Shown in pieces: positions 10,600 through 20,699 of a DNA stretch of 32,500 nt. The notes beneath the pieces were generated by a model. It was not told where the DNA came from. It worked only from the letters and a program-made list of their open reading frames with translations, and ran no database searches. Source of the DNA: Monoplex corrugatus. Lineage: Eukaryota > Mollusca > Gastropoda > Littorinimorpha > Ranellidae. The translations under genes and the position numbers were made by a program. Position 1 is the first letter of the stretch; every line of letters begins with the position of its first letter. Location: NCBI GenBank assembly GCA_030674185.1, contig CM060307.1, positions 35,395,298-35,427,797 on the forward strand, written 5' to 3'.

Positions 10600-11310
10600 A
10601 AGACTCATACTTGTCAATACAAATTGATACAGTTGCACTGTTTTGTACTGGTATCAGAACAGTCTGAAAATGAAATCACATTTGCCAATTGGAATTCAGT
10701 ACGATCACAATTCAGAAAAAAAATCCAATGTCAGTGTTGCTGAGTCGTTGTACTCAGAGCATTCTTCCAAAATGGCTTTCAACAAGTGAGATTCCAGCTT
10801 TAAGATTCCACAGGATTCAGATCAGGTCAGCAAAGTAACACAGAAGATGTGTGCATTTATCTCCACCACCACCACCACTATCACAACCACTTTTATGTGA
10901 ATGAACTTGTATGGAGCTACACAAAAACGCCTATTCAGTGACGAACCAAGGAAAGATATCTCACCTCATCTACAAAGCGTCAAATTTCACGTCATTGTAA
11001 CCGTCAAACGCTTGTAGGAGACTTCCAGCAGTGTAAATGGCTGTATGACAATATAGCATAACCAGAAAAAAGAGATGGCTGTCACGGATTTTTTTTTAAA
11101 TGTGCCTCTATCAGGTACGAGGGCACAACAGGAACGGCGCAAGGATTGGACGGTGTGGCACCAAACTCTCGTCCAAATCTCGCTCTTCACGGGACGCCAA
11201 AACGCGTTGGTAAACATCTGGCCAATGGAGACGTCAAACAGTGCTTTGAAACTGACCGTGTTTTCACGAAAGAAAGTCCCTGATGGGAAAAATAATAAAG
11301 AGTCTTACAC
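10600..11310 (+). mobile_element. Interspersed repeat R1, copy 2
   Basis: Best uninterrupted copy of R1. It shows TTGTACTCAGAGCATTCTTCC near 10750, GAGATTCCAGCTTTAAGATT, CTACACAAAAACGCCTATTC, CAAATTTCACGTCATT, ATGGCTGTATGACAAT, GATGGCTGTCACGGATTTTT, GAGGGCACAACAGGAACG, CTCGCTCTTCACGGGACGCC, GACGTCAAACAGTGC and a terminal AATAATAAAGAGTCT. It is followed at once by a tRNA-like SINE head. The left boundary is uncertain; pairwise similarity with copy 3 starts about 10600-10680. Confidence 0.8.
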
Positions 11311-11381
11311 CAGTCGCCGTGGTGTAGTGGTTAGCGCAACGAAATACCGACTGGAAGGTTGTGGGTTCGAATTCCCATCAG

Positions 11382-11471
<90 letters not shown>

Positions 11472-11472
11472 C
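11311..11472 (+). mobile_element. tRNA-like SINE head followed by (GT)n
   Basis: Bases 11311-11381 carry an A-box-like TGGTGTAGTGG (11320-11330) and a B box GGTTCGAATTC (11364-11374), spaced as in a tRNA-derived RNA polymerase III promoter. The same head, diverged, ends the SINE at 25681-26095 (minus strand). Instead of a SINE body, TATATATATATG and about 75 bp of GT repeat follow. I do not call a functional tRNA gene: there is no acceptor-stem pairing partner downstream. Confidence 0.7.
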
Positions 11473-11519
11473 CTTTTTTCTGATGATAAGATAACAAAGA
11501 TACTCATGTCATTTATATG

Positions 11520-12055
11520 TAATCAATTTATTCCAATGATAGACTGATACAGTACCAGTATAAAATATAGACTAGGTAAAACATAAACCAGAAAAAAAAC
11601 ACGAAAGAAGAACACGAACGCGTATTTAATACAACATGACGAGACAGGCACAATTTGTCGGCCAACTGGCCTTTGTCAAGCGTAAGATTACAAACAAACA
11701 AACACCAGATACAAAAATTATGAGAAAAAGACTGAAACTTCCCTGCTGCTGTGTCCAATGTGAGAAAAGAAATAAACTGACCAAGATGACATCATAATGT
11801 GTTTTTGAGTAAATATGATGTCAGGCGGAAATGAGAACTATGACGCACTAGCGAAGAGTAGTGTTTGGAAAAACATCCTAAACCAACAGCCATGGGGCTT
11901 GTTGTCTTGTTGTATTAAATACGCGTTTGTGTTCTCCTTTCGTGTTTTTTCTGGTTTTTGTTTTTCCTAGTCTATATTTTATCCTGGTTCCGTATCAGCC
12001 TGTCATTGGAATATGATGTCATCTTAGTTTATTCCTTTTGTCGCATTGGACACAG
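11520..12055. mobile_element. Inverted-repeat structure, two opposed copies of an unclassified element (possibly Penelope-like)
   Basis: About 110 bp at 11532-11640 is repeated in inverse orientation at about 11903-12008, including TAAAATATAGACTAGG and ACGCGTATTTAATACAAC. A second block at 11747-11797 (TGTGTCCAAT, GATGACATCAT) is inverted at 12011-12053. Read on the minus strand, the left copy has the second block first; on the right the second block follows the first. This suggests a unit of about 275 bp arranged partly head to tail. The centre carries the palindrome GGCCAACTGGCC. Such short-unit tandem and inverted termini recall Penelope-like elements, but no coding sequence supports that. 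Confidence 0.65.
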
Positions 12056-12064
12056 CTCATAGAT

Positions 12065-12296
12065 TTATGTGCAGGCTTAAGGCTTGTGCCATGATCACCA
12101 TACACATGGCACCTGTGACATTAGTGCATAGGGAATTCGTTCCGAGCGCGGAGACGTCATCTTAAGAAACTGAAATTGAAATTAAGCAAGACCTCAAGAC
12201 TGTGCCAGCACATGGGGCTTATGTGCAGGCTAACGGCTTATGGTTTGGTCAGTTTGGATCTTGTGCACCACATAGCATCAATGGCGCCGATGCAGT
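12065..12296 (+). repeat. Repeat R4, copy 1, plus 5' part of a diverged second copy
   Basis: Bases 12065-12184 match the minus strand of 19014-19122: GCCATGATCACCATACACAT, GGCACCTGTG, TTCGTTCCGAGCGCGGAGAC, GTCATCTT, then GAAACTGAAATTGAAA. An inverted pair GTGCCATG (12086-12093) and CATGGCAC (12105-12112) could form a stem. A second start, ATGTGCAGGCTAACGGCTTA at 12221, resembles the start at 12067 and is interrupted at 12296 by LINE A. R4-like sequence (CATTCCGAGCGCATAGATGT) resumes after the LINE. Confidence 0.6.
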
Positions 12297-12968
12297 TCTC
12301 AGCTGCCTCCTCTTTCTCTCCCATTATGTAACACATCAGTCCCAATTTCTGATTCAGCTAAAAACCTTGGTGTCTTCATTGACTCTACCCTCTCCATGAA
12401 CAACTTTGTTTCTCAAACTGCCAGATCTTGCTACTGTCACCTCCATCGTATAAGCCTGATCAGGAAGTATCTCTCTGTCGAAACAACTGCAAAACTCGTT
12501 CTTTCCTTCATAATGTCTCGCATTGACTATTGCAATTCACTCCTGTCTGGTCTTCCTGCCTCCACCACTCACATCCTACAGCGCATTCAAAACAATGATG
12601 CACGCCTTGTACTCAAAAAGAAAAAAGCTGACCACATATCTCCTCTCCTGGCACAACTTCACTGGCTCCCTGTATCAAAGCGCATACAGTACAAACTAGA
12701 CACCATGTGCTACAAAAGCCTCAATAACGCAGCCCCCGATTACCTGTCAAGCCTACTTGAGATCTATGTCCCCTCACGTACCCTCCGCTCTGCCTCCGAT
12801 CCTCTGACTTTTCGCTTTCCACGCACTAAGCTCAATACCTATGGTCCACGAGCCTTCTCTGTTTCTGGTCCGCTCTCCTGGAACAAACTTCCTCTCTCAG
12901 TCCGTCAGCAACCTACTTTTGTCTCCTTCAAGTCCGCTCTCAAAACTCACCTTTTCTCCTCTGCATAA
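12297..12968 (+). pseudogene. Reverse transcriptase C-terminal remnant of LINE copy A
   Basis: About 223 codons remain open to TAA. They cover only the region after the RT palm: KNLGVFIDSTLSMNNF, SRIDYCNSLLSGLP, QNNDARLVLKKKK, LAQLHWLPVSKRIQYK, YLPSRTLRSASD-type and TKLNTYGPRAFSVSGPLSW. These are the C-terminal thumb and tail motifs typical of CR1/L2/Jockey-type LINEs. The FADD palm motif and the endonuclease are absent because of 5' truncation, so it cannot be functional. The stop position equals that of copies B and C. Confidence 0.93.
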
Positions 12969-13098
12969 AATCCTGACCTCACTCAATCCCCTCTACAGCC
13001 TGTCTCCACTCGGAGGGGAATCACATTGCAATATATAATTGTATATAATATGCTCTCTATAATTTTCCATTGTTTTTATTCTTTCTCCCCATTTATAG

Positions 13099-13191
<93 letters not shown>

Positions 13192-13313
13192 GGTGCGTGT
13201 GTGTGCGTGGGTTCGTGTGTGTGCGTGCGTGCGTGCGTGTGTGTGCGTTTCAGCGCTTAGATTTGATTTTATCAAGATTTTGCGCTATATAAATATTGTA
13301 ATTATTATTTATT
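12297..13313 (+). mobile_element. CR1/L2-like LINE copy A, 5' truncated, with complete 3' UTR
   Basis: Homology to copies B and C begins at TCTCAGCTGCC. The 3' UTR after the TAA has a GGAGGGGAATCACAT block, TCTCTATAATTTTCCATTG, CCCCATTTATAGCC, a (GT)n array (13101-13250), the AGCGC/GCGCT hairpin (arms 13252-13256 and 13282-13286), then TATATAAATATTGTAATTATT and an ATT tail. The very low divergence from copies B and C indicates recent activity of the family. Confidence 0.93.
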
Positions 13314-13479
13314 ATTACTTCATTCCGAGCGCATAGATGTCACCTTGAAAAAACTTACAGTAACTGAATATTTTCGCAACTGAATATCGGAAACAGCTTG
13401 TGATAATAATGTGGGTGGCACTTAATTGAGCTGGATGTAAATTTCACATTCTTCTTCCCTGCAATGACTGTTGTCGGTG
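13314..13479. other. R4-like remnant and unassigned spacer between LINE copies A and B
   Basis: Bases 13318-13352 (CATTCCGAGCGCATAGATGT, CACCTTG) resemble the 3' half of R4. The rest shows no recognisable feature. Confidence 0.4.
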
Positions 13480-14607
13480 CACTTGTCACCATTTCCTTTC
13501 TAGACTTCATCATACTTTTGGCATCTCTGACATTGCTCTCTCCTTTTTCACTTCGTATTTATCAAACAGAAAACAAACTGTTCTCATCAATGGCACTTAC
13601 TCTCAACCTGCATACCTGACCTGTGGTGTTCCACAAGGATCTGTCCTTGGCCCTGTTCTTTTCACTCTTTACACCTCCCCCCTGTCCACATCATCAACTC
13701 CCACTCTATAAAACACCACTTCTATGCTGATGACACCCAACTTCAAGACAGTGACTCACCTGATAATATACAGCGCCTGTTGACTCGCACCACTGAGTGT
13801 TACTCAGACATTAAGAACTGGATGACGTTCAACAAACTTCAGCTTAATGACGACAAGACAGAAGCTATCCTCATTGGCACCCGTCAGAAACTGTCTCAGC
13901 TGCCATCTCTTTCTCTCCCATTATGTAACACATCAGTCCCAATTTCTGATTCAGCTAAAAACCTTGGTGTCTGCATTGACTCTACCCTGTCCATGAACAA
14001 CTTTGTTTCTCAAACTGCCAGATCTTGCTACTATCATCTCCATTGTATAAGGCTGATCAGGAAGTATCTCTCTGTGGAAACAACTGCAAAACTCGTTCTC
14101 TCCTTCATAATGTCTCGCATTGACTATTGCAATTCACTCCTGTCTGGTCTTCCTGCCTCCACCATTCACATCCTACAGCGCATTCAAAACAATGCTGTAC
14201 GCCTTGTACTCAAAAAGAAAAAAGCTGACCACATATCTCCTCTCCTGGCACAACTTCACTGGCTCCCTGTATCAAAGCGCATACAGTACAAACTAGACAC
14301 CATGTGCTACAAAAGCCTCAATAACGCAGCCCCCGATTACCTGTCAAGCCTACTTGAGATCTATCTTCCCTCACGTACCCTCCGCTCTGCCTCCGATCCT
14401 CTGACTTTTCGCTTTCCACGCACTAAGCTCAATACCTATGGTCCACGAGCCTTCTCTGTTTCTGGTCCACTCTCCTGGAACAAACTTCCTCTCTCAGTCC
14501 GTCAGCAACCTACTTTTGTCTCCTTCAAGTCCGCTCTCAAAACTCACCTTTACTCCTCCGCATAAAATCCTAACCTCACTCAACCCCCCCCCCCCCCCCC
14601 TCTGCAG
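13480..14607 (+). mobile_element. CR1/L2-like LINE copy B, truncated at both ends
   Basis: Longest copy of the family on its 5' side, starting inside the RT palm domain. Its 3' UTR stops after a C17 run (14584-14600) and TCTGCAG. The (GT)n array, terminal hairpin and ATT tail of copies A and C are missing. Copy C has a C16 run at the same place, while copy A has only a short C-rich stretch there. Loss of the 3' end is unusual for a LINE and points to a later deletion or rearrangement at the poly-C. Confidence 0.9.
13502..14565 (+). pseudogene. Reverse transcriptase remnant of LINE copy B with a frameshift
   Basis: The first segment (13502 to TAA at 13709) reads TFGISDIALSFFTSYLSNR and CGVPQGSVLGPVLF, RT motif B. 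Close to 13690 the frame changes by one base. From there HHFYADDTQLQDSDS gives the catalytic YADD, followed by NWMTFNKLQLNDDKTEAIL and the same C-terminal region as copies A and C, to TAA at 14563-14565. The motif A aspartate region is lost or unreadable upstream. The single-base shift and truncation make it non-functional. YADD and the C-terminal LHWLPV motif support CR1/L2-like assignment. Confidence 0.92.
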
Positions 14608-14929
14608 TTCTGGGAATCAACGTGTTTCAGAAGAACTGTCACGCTGTCCGTTTAATTCAAAATCATTTTGAACATTTTTTCCGTAGACGAGTCACCTATC
14701 TGGATGAAGATGGAAACCAACCGCAGTAATATAAGCATCTGCATCGAAAAACTGACAGTCAAACTAAACCAAAATAAGCTTTAGAGGTATGAGTAACAGC
14801 AGCAGTAGCAGTAGCAAAGTGCAGACAGTAATAGAAGTAGTCATGGCAGTAGCAGTATTAGCAGCACGTGACTTTGTCTACTTAGGGATCTCTGCACTTT
14901 GGGCAATTTCATTTCTCCTCATTTTCTTT

Positions 14930-14962
<33 letters not shown>
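14608..14962. other. Unassigned sequence, AGC/AGT triplets and poly(T)
   Basis: AGC/AGT triplets at 14795-14865 and a poly(T) run of about 30 at 14931-14962. On the minus strand the latter is a poly(A) lying downstream of the SINE body at 15032-15232, possibly its tail after an extra segment of about 70 bp. No gene recognised. Confidence 0.55.
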
Positions 14963-14963
<1 letters not shown>

Positions 14964-15031
14964 GTCCTATTTTCTACGTCAATTGAATAGCGACGGAAGA
15001 TGGAACAGTTTTTACAACGCTCTGATCTGAT

Positions 15032-15232
15032 GAAAAAAGACGATGGGGATGTTAATCGTAATGTTATACAGTTACATCTTATACAGTTACATCTGGGATA
15101 GAGACATGATGTATATGCGAGTGTGGATGAGACTTGACTGTGTGATCCCAGCTTTCCAAATGAGCCCTAGTGCACTCAGCCTGTTGGGGATGAAAAATCC
15201 CACAGTGATTTTGACAGGACTGATGGGATATA
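15032..15232 (-). mobile_element. tRNA-SINE body, head replaced by microsatellite
   Basis: On the minus strand it matches the body and 3' part of the SINE at 25681-26095. Shared landmarks on the plus strand: GATGGGGATGTTAATC, GTGGATGAGACTTGACTGTG, CAAATGAGCCC, AAAAATCCCACAGTGATTTT. Where the B box would follow, the sequence turns into ATATATATATGTGTG. The join CCCATCAG/TATATATATG (sense strand) mirrors the junction after the SINE head at 11381. Confidence 0.7.
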
Positions 15233-15254
15233 TATATATATGTGTGTGTGCGCG

Positions 15255-15285
<31 letters not shown>

Positions 15286-15483
15286 GTGTGTGTGTATGTG
15301 TGTATGTGTATGTGTGTATGTGTTTCTGTGTGTGTGTGGGTGTGTGTGTGTGTGTATGTGTATATATATATATATATATATATGTACATATATATGTGTG
15401 TGTATGTATGCGTGTGTATATATACACACATATATATGTATATCTATATATGTATACATATCTCTGTGTGTATGTGTGTGTGA

Positions 15484-15564
<81 letters not shown>

Positions 15565-15713
15565 GTGTTTGCATGTGTGTGTGTGTTTGCATGTGTGTGT
15601 GTGTGTATGTATATGTATATATATACATGTATATGTATATATACGTATATGTATATATATATATATATGTTCATATATATGCATATATGTATATATGTAT
15701 GTATATATATTCT
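15228..15713. repeat. Compound (TG)n/(TA)n microsatellite
   Basis: Alternating GT, TATG and TA tracts over nearly 490 bp, with many short self-complementary TATA segments. All long frames here translate dinucleotides and are not genes. TCATCATGATTATCATC near 15759 just downstream resembles the SINE 3' end, but too little is shared to call a copy. Confidence 0.93.
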
Positions 15714-15834
15714 CGCACAGTGACAAATAGCACACGCAGACATAGGCTATGTACACATCATCATCATGATTATCATCTTCATCATCACTATAAAAGCATT
15801 TACTGTCAGGTGACCATAAAAGCTGTACTGACCT

Positions 15835-16092
15835 CACACACACACACTCACACACATACATACATACATACATACATACATACATACATACATACATACA
15901 TACATACATACATGCATACGTACGTGCATGCATACACACACAAGCACACACACAAGCACACAAGCACACACACAAGTACACACACACACACACGCGCGCG
16001 CGTGCGTGCATACGGACACACATGCACACACACAAACACACACACGCAAACACACATATACAAGCACACACACACTCACTCACTCACTCACA
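15835..16092. repeat. (AC)n and (CATA)n microsatellite
   Basis: CACA, then about 15 CATA tetramers (15856-15915), then AC with AAGC and CGCG interruptions and CTCA repeats to 16092. Confidence 0.95.
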
Positions 16093-17458
16093 CAAAATAC
16101 TTGTCATGTTACCCATCTCTTTTCATTCATATCCAGTTTTTAAAAAAAAAAAGTATAGTTTCTCATCGACACAAAGTCAGATTCTATGCCTGTCAATCTG
16201 TCTATTTTCGACAAAAAGAATGAACTATGCAGCAAGAATCTCTTAGCCATGCACAGCTGAATTGAGCAAATATGGACCACAAATATGGCCTCTTGTCAGA
16301 AGTTGCAAAATGCATAAATTTTGATGGTTTAGCTTTTTTCATGTTTATAGCAGCCGGAAATGTGGAAAAGTTTTAGCAGAGTTATCTTTACTGTTTGTGG
16401 ATATACTGAAACTGAGAATTTTCATGAGAGGAGATAAAGTGTCATTTTCTTTTATTATGGTATCCCTTTCTTTTATTACATTTTTCTTCCTAATAAGAAT
16501 GCAAAAGTGCTGCACAATCCTGAATTATGTTATTGTAGTCAGGGTATGGTTCATTCAGTAAAGAAAGTGGTCAAGCCATGCCAGATATCTCTTCTCGTCA
16601 GCATTTTAATTAAAATGTTTCAACATAATTCAACTCTGATTTTGAAAAATGTCCCATTCTCATTCTGGCTTAATTAAGAAGTTACGGATTTCTGTTGGAA
16701 TGAAAATCTGAACAACTGTTTGCTACTAACTGTTCCCTTTGGGCTTTGATAAAAAAAAAAAGAATACATCCCCATTCATCTATCCATCTATCCAAACAAG
16801 CAAACATATAATTTTATATATTCATGTCACCAAAGGTAACGTCACATCAATGCATCACATTTCATGAACGAAAAGGTATTTTCATATCAAAGCGTCCAAA
16901 TCTCATGCACTGTACGTCAAAAATATTCTATTTTGTGGACAGCCCCTGTTCTGCATTACTGTGGTGGTATTTTTCTCGATGCTTTTTGTGTCAGGTTATC
17001 AACACACCACAAAACCCAAGTCCTTGCAGTCGCAGTCCAAGTGCCCGAAAGACTCTAGAAGTCAGTGAGGTCAATCCACCATGTGGCAACCCACCAGAGA
17101 AGACTTTGCATTACTTTTGGTCACTTAGGAGAAACTGGGTCATGCGTATTTTGCAAGACGTTGGTTAGTAAGCTCCCTTCTGAAGACAGTAATCATTCAG
17201 TTGTGGATCCAGAATAAATGGAGTTCGGAGAGTTTGTTCAAGAGGGATTCAATGCACTCGAAAAATTCCATACGTGCTCTGTGCCCAATTCTGTCAGCAA
17301 TTATCTGATTGACTCCCCAAGCCTACGCAAAAAGCCATTGTATTGGTAAGGTCTTGAAATGAACGACCCTACGATAAATTACTGTAACCACGTTCCTCCA
17401 GTGACAACCGTCACTAAATACATGTACGAACAACAAAGACTTTTATCTGAATCTAAAA
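16093..17458. other. Unassigned single-copy-like sequence
   Basis: The longest stretch without a repeat I recognise. The best open frame is 16824-17168 (+, 114 codons). It has no recognisable domain, no support for its start and no obvious splice context, so I do not call it a gene. If this window holds a host exon, this stretch is the least unlikely place. Confidence 0.5.
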
Positions 17459-17892
17459 GTATCACCATCAGCAGCAACAGCAGAAGTAGTGGTGGTTGCA
17501 GTAGAAGTAGTAGTAGTAGGAGGAGGAGAAGAAGGAGGTAGTAGTAGTAGTAGTAGTAGTCGTAGTAGTAATGTAGCAGTAGTGGTAGTAGTAGTGGTGG
17601 TGGTAATGTAGCAGCAGTAGTAGTAGTAGTAGTGGTAATAGTAATAGCAGTAGTAGTAGTAGTACTGTAGCAGCAGTAGTAGTAGTGGTGATGTGGTAAT
17701 GTAGCAGCAGCAGCAATAGTAGTAATAATAGTAATAGTAGTAGTGGTAGTAGTAATAATAATAATGTAATAGTAGTTCATAGTAGTCGTAGTAGCAGCAG
17801 CAACAGCAGCAGCAGAGCAGTAGTAGCACTAATAGCAGCGCTATCACCACAACCACTACTACCATCAACGTTATTGTTGGGTTAGTGTGTGA

Positions 17893-17937
<45 letters not shown>

Positions 17938-17938
17938 T
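17459..17938. repeat. AGT/AGC trinucleotide tract, then (GT)n
   Basis: About 380 bp of imperfect AGT triplets with AGC, AGG and GGT variants (17465-17840), a short bridge, then (GT)n at 17884-17938. Minus-strand frames give Tyr, Leu or Thr runs. Confidence 0.95.
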
Positions 17939-18114
17939 TAAGTAGCCCAAGTTTTTGATGCATTCTGTCTCTCCCAAAGCTCGTTATTTCTGTGAACTGT
18001 GTTGAATGTCTTAGTGTCCACCGATTACAAGAACCAGTTAGCACGACTTCTGTAGGAGGGAGGATAGGGCCAGGGAGCAATAGGGAGGTGGCAGTTAAAT
18101 AATGGGGGCCAAGG

Positions 18115-18580
18115 ATAGTTATGATGGCTGCATGAATACTATCAACAGGATCCCCTTCTCCTGTGGTCTGACAAACAGTGGGATATCATACCCCCTCACA
18201 CGAGGCAAGGCAATATAGCCATTCAGCCATGGAGACAGTCGACCAGAACGCCTCACAACTCCTCTCCGTAGTTTAACAAAAAGAGTACTTTTGAAACACA
18301 CTCACACGCACAGACACAGACAGAGACACAGACACGCAGACACACAGACACAGACACACGCACACGCATACAGACACACACAGACACACTAACCACACAC
18401 ATACATACATGTACACACACATACACACACATTCACATGCACATACCACACATACACACACACATATGCGCGCGCGCGTGCGTATATATATATATATATT
18501 CATAAATATATGTATGTATACACACACACACACACACACACGCACACACACACACGCACACACACACGCACACATACATA

Positions 18581-18639
<59 letters not shown>

Positions 18640-18960
18640 ACAAAAGTCTTTAGACACTCTTTAAGGACCCAGCATGCCGATCTAATGAGTATCCACCTTC
18701 TCCCCAAGCCCACCCAGGTGATCATCTCCCTTTCCCTTGTATAACCCGATTTTCCTTCCTGGCAAACGCTTTTTACTTTTCCAAAAGCTGTCCTATGACT
18801 GCCATGTTGGCGCGTGATGCCTTTGAGTGACGAAAGTATTCAGTAAAATGTACATGTGTAGTTTACGAATATGAAGGAATGGAAATGACCTAATTCTCTG
18901 CTTCACGGGAGCTAAAATTCCTTCCTTTAGCTGGCTCGATATTTAAGGTGGCTCGCACTG
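18115..18960 (+). repeat. Repeat R2, copy 2, with internal (AC)n/(TA)n array
   Basis: The left module (18115-18296) shows TTCTCCTGTGGTCTGA, ACGAGGCAAGGCAATATAGC and CTTTTGAAACACAC, as at 8656-8840. The array at 18297-18640 mixes AC, CAGA and a TA-rich core. The right module (18641-18960) has AAAGTCTTTAGACACTCTTT, CGATTTTCCTTCCTGGCAAA, ATGCCTTTGAGTGACGAAAG and ATTCTCTGCTTCACGGGAGC, which align to 9433-9690. It is the start of the second large paralogous block. Confidence 0.78.
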
Positions 18961-19013
18961 ATAAATGTGTACTATTTCATTGATCAGATGGATGAGTGTA
19001 TATGTTGGTCCTT

Positions 19014-19122
19014 AGTTTCAGTTTCAGTCTCTCAAGATGACGTCTCCGCGCTCGGAACGAATTCCATATGCACTAACGCCACAGGTGCCATGTGTATGGT
19101 GATCATGGCACAAGCTTATTGA
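19014..19122 (-). repeat. Repeat R4, inverted copy
   Basis: Minus-strand sequence is nearly the same as 12079-12180: GTGCCATGATCACCATACAC, ATGGCACCTGTGGCGTTAG, GAATTCGTTCCGAGCGCGGA, GACGTCATCTTGAGAGACTG. It lies in a part of the 18.1-21.6 kb block that has no counterpart in the 8.7-11.3 kb block, so it is probably a later insertion. Confidence 0.75.
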
Positions 19123-19454
19123 TCCTTATTATCTGGTATGGGTCTTCATGTGGGAGACAAGACCAAATCCTCAAGGCCCATGCTTTTCCACAAGTTCTGT
19201 ACTGGGACGAATTCTGTGGCCTTTGGTTCTGCTTTCACTGGTCATTCTTTTTGTTGAATAACAGCTGTTCTGTGCTGTTCAAATATGATTATAATCTGAA
19301 TGTATTGATGTCAACGTTTTTGCAGGTAGTGGTGTTGATATCAAAGCTTATGAGGTATGTCTTCAAAGTATCCTTGTATCGTGTTAGTGGTCTTCCATGG
19401 TCAAAGCAGCATCTTCGCTGTATACTTGATATAACCATGTGCACATATTGTCAC
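19123..19454. other. Unassigned sequence
   Basis: No repeat or gene recognised. An open frame starting at 19092 runs through it but begins within R4 and has no known motif. Confidence 0.5.
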
Positions 19455-20180
19455 AAAGGAAAGAGAGAGAGGAAAGAGGAGAGGACATGGGAAGGGTAAT
19501 GGAAATCTATTGACCTGCAGGAGAAAGCTAACCGATTGTCGAACATTTAAAGTCTTTTTCTCGTGTTGTGTTGTGTTGTATTGTGTTGTGTTGTATTGTG
19601 TTGTGTTGTGTTGTGTTGTGTTGTGTTGTGTTGTGTTGTGTTGTGTTGTTGTTTGTTGTGTTGTGTGTGTTGTGTTGTGTTGTGTTGTGTTGTGTTGTGT
19701 TGTGTTGTGTTGTGTTGTGTTGTGTTGTGTTGTGTTGTGTTGTGTTGTGTTGTGTGTGGTGTGGTGTGGTGTGGTGTGGTGTGGTGTGGTGTGGTGTGGT
19801 GTGGGTTTTGTGTGTGGTGTGTTGTGTTGTGTTGTGGTGTGTTGTGTTGTGTTGTGTTGTGTTGTGTTGTGTTGTGTTGTGTTGTGTTGTGCTGTGGTGT
19901 GTTGTCTTGTGTTGTGTTGTGTGTTGTTGTGTGTTGTCTTTGTGTTGTGTTGTCTTGTGTTGTCTTGTGTGTGTTGTTTGTGTTGTCTTGTCTTGTGTTG
20001 TGTGGTGTGGTGTGGTGTGTGTGTTTGTTGTCTTGTCTTGCTTGTCTTGTGTGGTGTGGTGTAGTGTGTTGTGTTGTGTTATCTTGTCTTGTCTTGTCTT
20101 GTCTGTCTTGTGTGGTGTGGCGTGGCGTGGTGTGGCGTGGCGTGGTGTGGTGTGGTGTGGTGTGGTGTGGTGTGGTGTGG
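19455..20180 (+). repeat. Purine-rich leader and (TTGTG)n/(GTGTG)n/(TCTTG)n pentanucleotide tract
   Basis: GGAAAGAGGAGAGGACATGG and GGGAAGGGTAATGG (19464-19503) match 9730-9765. From 19562 to 20180 the plus strand is almost purely G and T, built from TTGTG pentamers, a TGTGG block (19756-19803), more TTGTG, TCTTG variants and a final TGTGG/CGTGG block (20107-20180). Purity is highest at 19595-19755. Frames on both strands are low-complexity shadows. Confidence 0.95.
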
Positions 20181-20699
20181 TGCACTATGATGTATGGTAT
20201 TGTAATATTGTGTATTGTATGGTTATGTATTGTCTTGTTTGATAATGATTGTTTTGTTCTGTATTGTGATGTATTTATTGCAATGCACTGCATTGTACTA
20301 TGGGTGGATTTTTACATTTTTTCTTGTTGTTCGTTTATTCATTAGTTTGTTTGTTTGATTGCTGGTTTAGTTTTGTATTTTTAAAGGCATATAGTGAGCA
20401 TGTAAAACAATTGGATGGCAAACATGAACCAGCAGGCAAACTGTTGCTATCATATAGACATGATTTTTTTCAATCAACACAAATCAGAATTGCCTGATAA
20501 TTCAATTGGCACCAGCATTCAGAATACCTAAAACAATTTCATGTGTTTCGGTTATTTCCAGGTCATACTGACATTCAGCGTTTTGCAAAGTTAAACAACA
20601 CAAGATATTTGCAGTAATACACAGTTATTTACACAGTTATTTACACAGTTATTTACACAGTTATTTACACAGTGATTTATTACAATGGAGAAAGCTGTA
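20181..20699. other. Unassigned AT-rich sequence
   Basis: Corresponds in position to 10345-10600 of the other block, with only patchy similarity (TTTCCAGGTCATACTGACAT resembles a segment near 10537). No gene recognised. It contains the 12-bp tandem repeat at 20619-20678. Confidence 0.5.
20619..20678. repeat. 12-bp tandem repeat, five units
   Basis: ACACAGTTATTT repeated exactly four times from 20619, then ACACAGTGATTT as the fifth unit. Confidence 0.97.

Noticed and set aside
11311..11381. Functional tRNA gene
   Set aside because: A and B boxes are present but the acceptor stem is not closed downstream; the same head occurs attached to a SINE body at 25.7-26.1 kb.
11472..11510. Hammerhead ribozyme suggested by CTGATGA near the inverted repeat
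   Set aside because: The matching GAAA core and helices are absent; no complete hammerhead layout can be drawn by eye.
16824..17168. Possible host protein of 114 residues
   Set aside because: No recognisable domain, no supporting splice or start context, and the length is within chance expectation for this base composition.
19562..20180. Interstitial telomeric repeat
   Set aside because: The unit is TTGTG/TGTGG, not the metazoan TTAGGG hexamer; no TTAGGG run is seen.
19562..20293. Long open frames on both strands in the TTGTG tract
   Set aside because: Pentamer repeats avoid stops in most frames; the encoded Cys/Val/Leu or His/Asn/Thr strings are artefacts.
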